A DNA stretch of 64,000 nt. Source: Oasisia sp. SBJ-2009. Its lineage: Eukaryota; Annelida; Polychaeta; Sabellida; Siboglinidae. Under the pieces are notes generated by a model. The model was not told where the DNA came from, searched no databases, and saw only the letters and a program-made list of their open reading frames with translations. The stretch spans positions 32,779,542 to 32,843,541 of the forward strand of contig OZ024857.1 of assembly GCA_964017155.1 (NCBI GenBank), in the 5' to 3' direction. Positions 33,191 through 43,700 of the stretch are shown in pieces. Each line of letters opens with the position of its first letter. Position 1 is the first letter of the stretch. The translations under genes were made by a program, and so were the position numbers.

Positions 33191-35870
33191 GAGCAGAGGT
33201 TGGGTGGAGTGCGGAAGTTGGGTGGAATGCGGAAGTTGGGTGCAGTGCGGATGTTGGGTGGAGTGCGGAAGTTGTTTGGAGTGCGGAGATTGGGTGGAAT
33301 GCGGAGGTTGGATGGACTGCGAAGGTTGGGTGAAGTGGGGAGTTTGGGTGGAGTGGGGAGGTTGGGTGAAGTGGGGAGGTTGGGTGGAGTGAGGAGATTT
33401 GGTGAAGTTGGGAGGTTGGGTGAAGTGGGGAGGTTGGGTGAAGTGGGGAGGTTGGGTGGAGAGGGGAGTTTGGGCGGGGTGGGGAGGTTGGGTGGAGTGG
33501 GGAGATTGGGTGGAGTGGGGAGGTTGGGTGAAGAGGGGAGGTTGGGTGAAGTGGGGAGGTTGGGTGAAGTGGGGAGGTTGCGTGGAGTGAGGAGGTTGGG
33601 TTGAGTGCGGAAGTTGGTTCGAATGCGGAGGTTGGGTGGCGTGCGGAGGTTGGTTGGAATGCGGAGGTTTGGTGAAGTGGGGAGGTTGGGTGAAGTGTGG
33701 AGGTTGGGTTGAGTGCGAACTTTGGGTGGAGTGCGGACGTTGGGTGGAGTGTGGAGATTGGGTGAAGTAGGGAGGTTGGGTGAAGTGGGGAGGTTGGGTG
33801 GAGTGGGGAGGTTTGGTGGAGTGGGGAGTTTGGGTGGAGTGGGGAGGTTGGGTGATGTGGGGAGGTTGGGTGAAATGGGGAGGTTGGGTGAAGTGGGGAG
33901 GTTGGGTGGAGAGTGGAGGTTGGGTGGAGTGGGGAGGTTCGGTGGAGTGAGGAGGTTGGGTGCTCTGGGGAGGTAGGGTGAAGTGAGGAGGTTGGGTGGA
34001 GTGATGTATTGGGTGGAGTGGGGAGTTTGAGTGGAGTGGGGAGGTTGGGTGATTTGGGGAGGTTGGGTGGAGTGGGCAGGTTGGGTGATGTGGGGAGGTT
34101 GGGTGAAGTGGGGAGGTTGGGCGAAGTGGGGAGGTTGGGTTGAGTGGGGAGGTTGTATGAAGTGGGGAAGTTGTGTGGAGTGCGGAGGTTGGGTGGAGTG
34201 CGGAGGTTGCATGGAGTGCGGAAGTTGGGTGGAGTGCGGAAGTTGGGTGGAGTGCGGAGGTTGGGTGAAATGGGGAGGTTGGGTGGAGTGGTGTGGTTGG
34301 TTGGAGTGCGTAGGTTGGGAGGAGTGGGGACGTTGGGTGGAGTGCTGATGTTGGGTGGTGTTCGGAGGTTGGGTGGAGTGCGGAGGTTGGGTGGAGCGCG
34401 GAAGTTGCGTGGAGTACGGAAGTTGAGTGGTGTGCGGAAGTTGGGTGGAGTGCGGAAGTTGGGTGGAGTGCGGAAGTTGGGTGGAGTGCGGAGGTTGGGT
34501 GGAGTGCAGAGGTTGCATGGAGTACGGAAGTTGGGTGGAGTGCGGAAGTTGGGTGGAGTGGGGAGGTTGGGTGAAGTAGGGAGGTTGGGTGAAGTGGGGA
34601 GGTTGGGTGGGGTGTGGAGGTTGGGTGGAGTGGGGAGGTTGGGTGGAGTGAGGAGGTTGGGTGGAGAGGGGAATTTTAGTGGAGTGGTGAGGTTGGGTGA
34701 TTTGGGGAGGTTGGGTGCAGTGGGGAGGTTGGGTGATGTGGGGAGGTTAGGTGAAGTGGGGAGGTTGGGTGAAATTGGGAGGTTGGGTGGAGTGGTGTCG
34801 TTGGGTGGAGTGCGTAGGTTGGGAGGAGTGGGGAGGTTGGGTGGAGTTGGGAGGTTGGATGGCGTGGGGAGGTTCGGTGGAGTGGGGAGGTTGGGTGGAG
34901 TACTAAAGTTGGGTGGTGTTCGGAGGTTGGGTGGAGTGCGGAGGTTGGGTGGAGCGCGGAAGTTGCGTGGAGTACAGAAGTTGGGTGGTGTGCAGAAGTT
35001 GGGTGGAGTGCGGAAGTTGGCTGGAGTGCTGAGTTTGGGTGGAATGCGGAGGTTGGATGGAGTGCGAAGGTTGGGTGAAGTGGGGAGGTTGGGTGGAGTG
35101 GGGAGGTTGGGTGAAGTGGGGAGGTTGGGTGGAGTGAGGAGGTTTGGTGAAGTTGGGAGGTTGGGTGAAGTGGTGAGGTTGGGTGAAGTGGGGAGGTTGG
35201 GTGGAGAGGGGAGTTTGGTCGGGGTGGGGAGGTTGGGTGGAGTGGAGTGGGGAGATTGGGTGGAGTGGGGAGGTTGGGTGAAGAGGGGAGGTTGGGTGAA
35301 GTGGGGAGGTTGGGTGAAGTGGGGAGGTTGCGTGGAGTGAGGAAGTTGGGTGGAGTGGGAAGGTTGGGTGGAGTGCGGAAGTTGTGTGGAGTGCGGAGGT
35401 TGAGTGGAGTGCGGAGGTTCGATGGAGTGCGGAAGTTGGGTGGAGTGCGGAGGTTGTTTGGAATGCGGAGGTTTGGTGAAGTGGAGAGGTTGGGTGAAGT
35501 GTGGAGGTTGGGTTGAGTGCGAACTTTGGGTGGAGTGCGGACGTTGGGTGGAGTGGGGAGGTTGGGTGAAGTAGGGAGGTTGGGTGAAGTGGGGAGGTTG
35601 GGTGGAGTGGGGAGGTTGGGTGGAGTGGGGAGTTTGGGTGGAGTGGGGAGGTTGGGTGATGTGGGGAGGTTGGGTGAAGTGGGGAGGTTGGGCGGAGTGG
35701 GGAGGATGGGTGAAGTGGGGAGGTTGGGTGAAGTGGGGAGGTTGGGTGGAGAGTGGAGGTTGGGTGGAGTGGGGAGGTTCGGTGGTGTGGGGAGGTTGGG
35801 TGCTCTGGGGAGGTACGGTGAAGTGGGGAGGTTGGGTGCAGTGATGAGGTGGGTGGAGTGGGGAGTTTGA
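33191..35870 (+). repeat. R-type higher-order block
   Basis: Here the variant order changes to the right-half style. Characteristic items are GAGAGGGGAG monomers (33.46 and 35.21 kb), GGTGCTCTGGGGAGGT (33.96 and 35.80 kb), GTGATGTATTGGG (34.00 kb) and a 23-bp monomer at 35228-35250. Most of 34.14-34.76 kb aligns in order with 44.32-44.93, 51.41-52.04 and 58.12-58.75 kb. The 17-bp left-half landmark is absent. An A-type to B-type alternation is clear at 34.43-34.56 kb, where several TGCGGAAG monomers run together. No gene is visible. Confidence 0.8.
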
Positions 35871-38193
35871 GTGGAGTGGGGAGGTTGGGTGATTTGGGGA
35901 GGTTGGGTGGAGTGGGGAGGTTGGGTGATGTGCGGAGGTTGGGTGAAGTGGGGAGGTTGGGTGAAGTGGGGAGGTTGGGTTGAGTGGGGAGGTTGTATGA
36001 AGTGGGTAAGTTGTGTGGAGTGCGGAGGTTGGGTGGAGTGCGGAGGTTGCATGGAGTGCGGAAGTTGGGTGGAGTGCGGAAGTTGGGTGAAGTGCGGAGG
36101 TTGGGTGAAATGGGGAGGTTGGGTGGAGTGGGGAGGTTGGGTGGAGGGCGGAGGTTGGGTGGAGTGGGGAGGATGGGTTGAAGTGGGGAGGTTGGGACGA
36201 GTGGGGAGGTTCGGTGGAGTTGGCAGGTTGGATGGCGTGGGGAGGTTCGGTGTAGTGGGGAAGTTGGGTGGTTTTCGGAGGTTGGGTGGAGTGAGGAGGT
36301 TGGGTGGAGCGCGGAAGTTGCGTGGAGTACGGAAGTTGGGTGGTGTGCAGAAGTTGGGTGGAGTGCGGAAGTTGGGTGGAGTGCGGAAGTTGGGTGGAGT
36401 GCTGATGTTGGGTGGAGTGCGGAAGTTGTTTGGAGTGCGGAGATTGGGTGGAATGCGGAGGTTTGATGGATTTCGAAGGTTGGGTGAAGTGGGGAGGTTG
36501 GGTGGAGTGGGGAGGTTGGATGAAGTGGGGAGGTTGGGTGGAGTGCGGAAGTTGGGTGGAGTGGGGAGGTTGGGTGAAGTAGGGAGGTTGGGTGAAGTGG
36601 GGAGGTTGGGTGGGGTGGGGAGGTTGGGTGGAGTTCGGAGGTTGGATGGAGTGCGGAAGTTGGGTGGAGTGCGGAAGTTGGGTGGAGTGCGGAAGTTGGG
36701 TGGAGTGCGGAGGTTGGGTGGAGTGCGGAAGTTGGTTCGAGTGCGGAGGTTGGGTGGCGTGCGGAGATTGGTTGGAATGCGGAGGTTTGGTGAAGTGGGG
36801 ATATTGGGTGGAGTTGGGAGGTTAGGTGAAGTGTGGAGGTTGGGTTGAGTGCGAACTTTGGGTGGAGTGCGGAGGTTGGGTGGAGTGGGGAGGTTGGGTG
36901 AAGTACAGAGGTTGGGTGAAGTGGAGAGGTTGGGTGGAGTGGGGAGGTTGGGTGAAGTGGGGAGGTTGGGTGGAGTGAGGAGGTTGGGTAGAGTGGGGAG
37001 ATTGGGTGAAGTGGGGAAGTTTGGTGGAGTGGGGAGGTTGGGTGAAGGGCGGAGGTTGGGTGTAGGGCGGAGGTTGGGTGGAGTGGGGAGGTTGCTTGGG
37101 GTGGGGAGATTGGGTGGAGTGGGGAGGTTCGGTGAAGTGGGGAGGTTGGGTGGAGTGGGGAGGTTGGGTGGAGTGCGGAAGTTGTGTGGAGTGCGGAGGT
37201 TGGGTGGAGTTCGGTGGTTGGATGGAGTGCGGAAGTTGGGTGGAGTGCGGAAGTTGGGTGTAGTACGGAAGTTGGGTGGAGTGCGGAGGTTGGGTGGAGT
37301 GCGGAATTTGGTTCGAGTGGGGAGGTTGGGTGGCGTGAGGAGGTTGGTTGGAAGGCGGAGGTTTGGTGAAGTGGGGAGGTTGGGTGGAGTTGGGAGGTTG
37401 GGTGAAGTGTGGAGGTTGGGCTGAGTGCGAACTTTGGGTGGAGTGCGGAGGTTGGGTGGAGTGGGGAGGTTGGGTGAAGTAGGAAGGTTGGGTGAAATGG
37501 GGAAGTTGGGTGCAGTGGGGAGGTTGGGTGGAGTGGGTTTTTTAGGTGGAGTGGGGAGGTTGGGTGGAGTGGGGAGGTTGTGTGAAGTGGGGAAGTTGGG
37601 TGGAGTGGGAAGGTTGAGTGGAGTGAGGAGGTTGGGTGGAGTGGGGAGTTTGAGTGGTGTGAGGAGGTTGGGTGATTTCGGGAGGTTGGGTGGAGTGCGG
37701 AGGTTGGGTGAAGTGGGGAGGTTGGGTGGAGTGGGAAGGTTGAGTGGAGTGAGGAGGTTGGGTGCAGTGGGGAGTTTGAGTGGAGTGAGGAGGTTGGGTG
37801 ATTTCGGGAGGTTGGGTGCAGTGGGGAGGTTGGGTGATGTGGAGAGGTTGGGTTGAGTGGGAAGGTTGTATGAAGTGGAGAAGTTGTGTGGAGTGCGGAG
37901 GTTTATGTGGATTGCGGAGGTTGCATGGAGTGCGGAAGTTGGGTGGAGTGCGGAAGTTGGGTGGAGTGCGGAGGTTGGGTGAAGTGGGGAGGTTGGGTGG
38001 AGTGGGAAGTTTGGGTGGAGGGCGGAGGTTGGGTGGAGTGGTGTGGTTGGGTGGAGTGGGGAGGTTGGGTGGAGAGTGGAGGTTGGGTGGAGTGGGGAGT
38101 TTCGGTGGAGTGGGGAGGTTGGGTGCTCTGGGGAGGTACGGTGAAGTGGGGAGGTTGGGTGCAGTGATGAGGTGGGTGGAGTGGGGAGTTTGA
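35871..38193 (+). repeat. 2.3-kb direct repeat, copy 1
   Basis: This stretch is repeated at 38427-40731 with nearly the same variants. Offsets between the copies are 2,556 bp at the start, 2,592 bp after a two-monomer (36-bp) difference around 36.19/38.75 kb, and 2,538 bp after a three-monomer (54-bp) loss near 39.8 kb in copy 2. All are multiples of 18. It ends just before a GTGATGAGGTGGG 17-bp monomer. The copies are separated by a 233-bp block (38194-38426) that itself resembles 35.64-35.87 kb. Confidence 0.82.
37538..37543 (+). repeat. T6 tract in a diverged monomer
   Basis: The monomer reads GTTTTTTAGGTGGAGTGG, the longest T run in the array. The same monomer has T6 at 40076-40081 and 47152-47157, but T5 at 42453-42457, 49529-49533 and 56234-56238. 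The T6 form keeps the 18-bp length and the T5 form is 17 bp, so the two alleles differ by one base and change the downstream frame. The T5/T6 alternation follows the 7.1-kb super-repeat, so it is inherited with the HOR and not random. Confidence 0.85.
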
Positions 38194-38426
38194 GTGGAGT
38201 GGGGAGGTTGGGTGATGTGGGGAGGTTGGGTGAAGTGGGGAGGTTGGGCGGAGTGGGGAGGATGGGTGAAGTGGGGAGGTTGGGTGAAGTGGGGAGGTTG
38301 GGTGGAGAGTGGAGGTTGGGTGGAGTGGGGAGGTTCGGTGGAGTGGGGAGGTTGGGTGCTCTGGGGAGGTACGGTGAAGTGGGGAGGTTGGGTGCAGTGA
38401 TGAGGTGGGTGGAGTGGGGAGTTTGA

Positions 38427-40731
38427 GTGGAGTGGGGAGGTTGGGTGATTTGGGGAGGTTGGGTGGAGTGGGGAGGTTGGGTGATGTGCGGAGGTTGGGT
38501 GAAGTGGGGAGGTTGGGTGAAGTGGGGAGGTTGGGTTGAGTGGGGAGGTTGTATGAAGTGGGTAAGTTGTGTGGAGTGCGGAGGTTGGGTGGAGTGCGGA
38601 GGTTGCATGGAGTGCGGAAGTTGGGTGGAGTGCGGAAGTTGGGTGAAGTGCGGAGGTTGGGTGAAATGGGGAGGTTGGGTGGAGTGGGGAGGTTGGGTGG
38701 AGGGCGGAGGTTGGGTGGAGTGGGGAGGATGGGTTGAAGTGGGGAGGTTGGGTGGAGTGGTGTGGTTGGTTGGAGTGCGTAGGTTGGGACGAGTGGGGAG
38801 GTTCGGTGGAGTTGGCAGGTTGGATGGCGTGGGGAGGTTCGGTGGAGTGGGGAAGTTGGGTGGTTTTCGGAGGTTGGGTGGAGTGAGGAGGTTGGGTGGA
38901 GCGCGGAAGTTGCGTGGAGTACGGAAGTTGGGTGGTGTGCAGAAGTTGGGTGGAGTGCGGAAGTTGGGTGGAGTGCGGAAGTTGGGTGGAGTGCTGATGT
39001 TGGGTGGGGTGCGGAAGTTGTTTGGAGTGCGGAGATTGGGTGGAATGCGGACGTTGGATGGATTTCGAAGGTTGGGTGAAGTGGGGAGGTTGGGTGGAGT
39101 GGGGAGGTTGGATGAAGTGGGGAGGTTGGGTGGAGTGCGGAAGTTGGGTGGAGTGGGGAGGTTGGGTGAAGTAGGGAGGTTGGGTGAAGTGGGGAGGTTG
39201 GGTGGGGTGGGGAGGTTGGGTGGAGTTCGGAGGTTGGATGGAGTGCGGAAGTTGGGTGGAGTGCGGAAGTTGGGTGGAGTGCGGAAGTTGGGTGGAGTGC
39301 GGAGGTTGGGTGGAGTGCGGAAGTTGGTTCGAGTGCGGAGGTTGGGTGGCGTGCGGAGATTGGTTGGAATGCGGAGGTTTGGTGAAGTGGGGATATTGGG
39401 TGGAGTTGGGAGGTTAGGTGAAGTGTGGAGGTTGGGTTGAGTGCGAACTTTGGGTGGAGTGCGGAGGTTGGGTGGAGTGGGGAGGTTGGGTGAAGTACAG
39501 AGGTTGGGTGAAGTGGAGAGGTTGGGTGGAGTGGGGAGGTTGGGTGAAGTGGGGAGGTTGGGTGGAGTGAGGAGGTTGGGTAGAGTGGGGAGATTGGGTG
39601 AAGTGGGGAAGTTTGGTGGAGTGGGGAGGTTGGGTGAAGGGCGGAGGTTGGGTGTAGGGCGGAGGTTGGGTGGAGTGGGGAGGTTGCTTGTGGTGGGGAG
39701 ATTGGGTGGAGTGGGGAGGTTCGGTGAAGTGGGGAGGTTGGGTGGAGTGGGGAGGTTGGGTGGAGTGCGGAAGTTGTGTGGAGTGCGGAGGTTGGGTGGA
39801 GTACGGAAGTTGGGTGGAGTGCGGAGGTTGGGTGGAGTGCGGAATTTGGTTCGAGTGGGGAGGTTGGGTATCGTGAGGAGGTTGGTTGGAAGGCGGAGGT
39901 TTGGTGAAGTGGGGAGGTTGGGTGGAGTTGGGAGGTTGGGTGAAGTGTGGAGGTTGGGTTGAGTGCGAACTTTGGGTGGAGTGCGGAGGTTGGGTGGAGT
40001 GGGGAGGTCGGGTGAAGTAGGAAGGTTGGGTGAAATGGGGAAGTTGGGTGCAGTGGGGAGGTTGGGTGGAGTGGGTTTTTTAGGTGGAGTGGGGAGGTTG
40101 GGTGGAGTGGGGAGGTTGTGTGAAGTGGGGAAGTTGGGTGGAGTGGGAAGGTTGAGTGGAGTGAGGAGGTTGGGTGGAGTGGGGAGTTTGAGTGGAGTGA
40201 GGAGGTTGGGTGATTTCGGGAGGTTGGGTGGAGTGCGGAGGTTGGGTGAAGTGGGGAGGTTGGGTGGAGTGGGAAGGTTGAGTGGAGTGAGGAGGTTGGG
40301 TGGAGTGGGGAGTTTGAGTGGAGTGAGGAGGTTGGGTGATTTCGGGAGGTTGGGTGCAGTGGGGAGGTTGGGTGATGTGGAGAGGTTGGGTTGAGTGGGA
40401 AGGTTGTATGAAGTGGAGAAGTTGTGTGGAGTGCGGAGGTTTATGTGGATTGCGGAGGTTGCATGGAGTGCGGAAGTTGGGTGGAGTGCGGAAGTTGGGT
40501 GGAGTGCGGAGGTTGGGTGAAGTGGGGAGGTTGGGTGGAGTGGGAAGTTTGGGTGGAGGGCGGAGGTTGGGTGGAGTGGTGTGGTTGGGTGGAGTGGGGA
40601 GGTTGGGTGGAGAGTGGAGGTTGGGTGGAGTGGGGAGTTTCGGTGGAGTGGGGAGGTTGGGTGCTCTGGGGAGGTACGGTGAAGTGGGGAGGTTGGGTGC
40701 AGTGATGAGGTGGGTGGAGTGGGGAGTTTGA
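38427..40731 (+). repeat. 2.3-kb direct repeat, copy 2
   Basis: This is the second copy of the unit at 35871-38193, with the length differences noted there. Its right half (from 39417) is also the beginning of the ~7.1-kb super-repeat, so the two levels overlap. Visible copy-specific changes include GGACGTTGG at about 39.05 kb (GGAGGTTTG in copy 1) and GCTTGTGGTGG at about 39.69 kb (GCTTGGGGTGG in copy 1). The GCTTGTGGTGG change is shared with 46.76 kb, which ties this copy to the super-repeat. Confidence 0.8.
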
Positions 40732-43700
40732 GTGGAGTGGGGAGGTTGGGTGTTTTGGGGAGGTTGGGTGGAGTGGGGAGGTTGGGTGATGTGCAGAGGT
40801 TGGGCGAAGTGGGGAGGTTGGGTGAAGTGGGGAGGTTGGGTTGAGTGGGGAGGTTGTATGAAGTGGGTAAGTTGTGTGGAGTGCGGAGGTTGGGTGGAGT
40901 GGGGAGGTTGTATGAAGTGGGTAAGTTGGGCGAAGTGCGGAAGTTGGGTGAAGTGCGGAGGTTGGGTGAAATGGGGAGGTTGGGTGGAGTGGGGAGGTTG
41001 GGTGGAGGGCGGAGGTTGGGTGGAGTGGGGAGGATGGGTTGAAGTGGGGAGGTTGGGTGGAGTGGTGTGGTTGGTTGGAGTGCGTAGGTTGGGACGAGTG
41101 GGGAGGTTCGGTGGAGTTGGCAGGTTGGATGGCGTGGGGAGGTTCGGTGGAGTGGGGAGGTTGGGTGGAGTGCTGAAGTTGGGTGGTTTTCGGAGGTTGG
41201 GTGGAGTGAGGAGGTTGGGTGGAGCGCGGAAGTTGCGTGGAGTACGGAAGTTGGGTGGTGTGCAGAAGTTGGGTGGAGTGCGGAAGTTGGGTGGAGTGCG
41301 GAAGTTGGGTGGAGTGCTGATGTTGGGTGGAGTGCGGAAGTTGTTTGGAGTGCGGAGATTGGGTGGAATGCGGAGGTTGGATGGAGTGCGAAGGTTGGGT
41401 GAAGTGGGGAGGTTGGGTGGAGTGGGGAGGTTGGATGAAGTGGGGAGGTTGGGTGGAGTGCGGAAGTTGGGTGGAGTGGGGAGGTTGGGTGAAGGGCGGA
41501 GGTTGGGTGTAGGGCGGAGGTTGGGTGGAGTGGGGAGGTTGCTTGGGGTGGGGAGATTGGGTGGAGTGGGGAGGTTCGGTGAAGTGGGGAGGTTGGGTGG
41601 AGTGGGGAGGTTGGGTGGAGTGCGGAAGTTGTGTGGAGTGCGGAGGTTGGGTGGAGTGCGGAAGTTGGTTCGAGTGCGGAGGTTGGGTGGCGTGCGGAGA
41701 TTGGTTGGAATGCGGAGGTTTGGTGAAGTGGGGATATTGGGTTGAGTTGGGAGGTTAGGTGAAGTGTGGAGGTTGGGTGGAGTGGGGAGGTTGGGTGAAG
41801 TGGGGAGGTTGGGTGGAGTGAGGAGGTTGGGTAGAGTGGGGAGGTTGGGTGAAGTAGAGAGGTTGGGTGAAGTGGAGAGGTTGGGTGGAGTGGGGAGGTT
41901 GGGTAGAGTGGGGAGGTTGGGTGAAGTGGGGAAGTTTGGTGGAGTGGGGAGGTTGGGTGAAGGGCGGAGGTTGGGTGTAGGGCGGAGTTTGGGTGGAGTG
42001 GGGAGGTTGCTTGGGGTGGGGAGATTGGGTGGAGTGGGGAGGTTCGGTGAAGTGGGGAGGTTGGGTGGAGTGGGGAGGTTGGGTGGAGTGCGGAAGTTGT
42101 GTGGAGTGCGGAGGTTGGGTGGAGTTCGGTGGTTGGATGGAGTGCGGAAGTTGGGTGGAGTGCGGAAGTTGGGTGTAGTACGGAAGTTGGGTGGAGTGCG
42201 GAGGTTGGGTGGAGTGCGGAATTTGGTTCGAGTGGGGAGGTTGGGTGGCGTGAGGAGGTTGGTTGGAAGGCGGAGGTTTGGTGAAGTGGGGAGGTTGGGT
42301 GGAGTTGGGAGGTTGGGTGAAGTGTGGAGGTTGGGTTGAGTGCGAACTTTGGGTGGAGTGCGGAGGTTGGGTGGAGTGGGGAGGTTGGGTGAAGTAGGAA
42401 GGTTGGGTGAAATGGGGAAGTTGGGTGCCGTGGGGAGGTTGGGTGGAGTGGGTTTTTAGGTGGAGTGGGGAGGTTGGGTGGAGTGGGGAGGTTGTGTGAA
42501 GTGGGGAAGTTGGGTGGAGTGGGAAGGTTGAGTGGAGTGAGGAGGTTGGGTGGAGTGGGGAGTTTGAGTGGAGTGAGGAGGTTGGGTGATTTCGGGAGGT
42601 TGGGTGGAGTGCGGAGGTTGGGTGAAGTGGGGAGGTTGGGTGGAGTGGGAAGGTTGAGTGGAGTGAGGAGGTTGGGTGGAGTGGGGAGTTTGAGTGGAGT
42701 GAGGAGGTTGGGTGATTTCGGGAGGTTGGGTGCAGTGGGGAGGTTGGGTGATGTGGAGAGGTTGGGTTGAGTGGGGAGGTTGTATGAAGTGGAGAAGTTG
42801 TGTGGAGTGCGGAGGTTTATGTGGATTGCGGAGGTTGCATGGAGTGCGGAAGTTGGGTGGAGTGCGGAAGTTGGGTGGAGTGCGGAGGTTGGGTGAAGTG
42901 GGGAGGTTGGGTGGAGTGGGAAGTTTGGGTGGAGGGCGGAGGTTGGGTGGAGTGGTGTGGTTGGGTGGAGTGGGGAGGTTGGGTGAAGTTGGGAGGTTGT
43001 GTGAAGTGGGGAGGTTGGGTGGAGTGGGGAGGTTGGGTGAAGTGGGGAGGTTGGGTGAAGTGGGGAGGTTGGATGGAGTGAGGAGGTTGGGTAGAGTGGG
43101 GAGGTTGGGTGAAGTGGGGAAGTTGGGTGGAGTGGGGAGGTTGGGTGAAGGGCGGAGGTTGGGTGGAGGGCGGAGGTTGGGTGGAGTGGGGAGGTTGCTT
43201 GGGGTGGGGAGATTGGGTGGAGTGGGGAGGTTCGGTGAAGTGGGGAGGTTGGGTGGAGTGGGGAGGTTGGGTGGAGTGCGGAAGTTGTGTGGAGTGCGGA
43301 GGTTGGGTGGAGTTTCGGAGGTTGGATGGAGTGCGGAAGTTCGGTGGAGTGCGGAAGTTAGGTGTAGTACGGAAGTTGGGTGGAGTGCGGAGGTTGGGTG
43401 GAGTGCGGAAGTTGGTTCGAGTGCGGAGGTTGGGTGGCGTGCGGAGGTTGGTTGGAAGGCGGAGGTTTGGTGAAGTGGGGAGGTTGGGTGGAGTTGGGAG
43501 GTTGGGTGAAGTGTGGAGGTTGGGTTGAGTGCGAACTTTGGGTGGAGTACGGAGGTTGGGTGGAGTGGGGAGGTTGGGTGAAGTAGGAAGTTTGGGTGAA
43601 ATGGGGAGGTTAGGTGGAGTGGGGAGGTTGGGTGGAGTGGGTAGTTTGGGTGGAGTGGGGAGGTTGGGTGACGTGGGGAGGTTGGGTGAAGCGGGGAGGT

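Noticed and set aside
37536..37553. T6 tract as a Pol III terminator or polyadenylation-related signal
   Set aside because: There is no upstream A/B box or gene, and the same monomer has T5 in half of its copies. It is explained as a diverged satellite monomer.
34676..38608. Long minus-strand open frame (1,310 codons) as a Pro-rich structural protein
   Set aside because: The encoded repeat type changes frame within the open stretch at 17- and 19-bp monomers. Copies at other places differ by frameshifts, and the opposite strand is equally open. Selection on a protein is not apparent. The same applies to 31540-34518 and 49532-54856.
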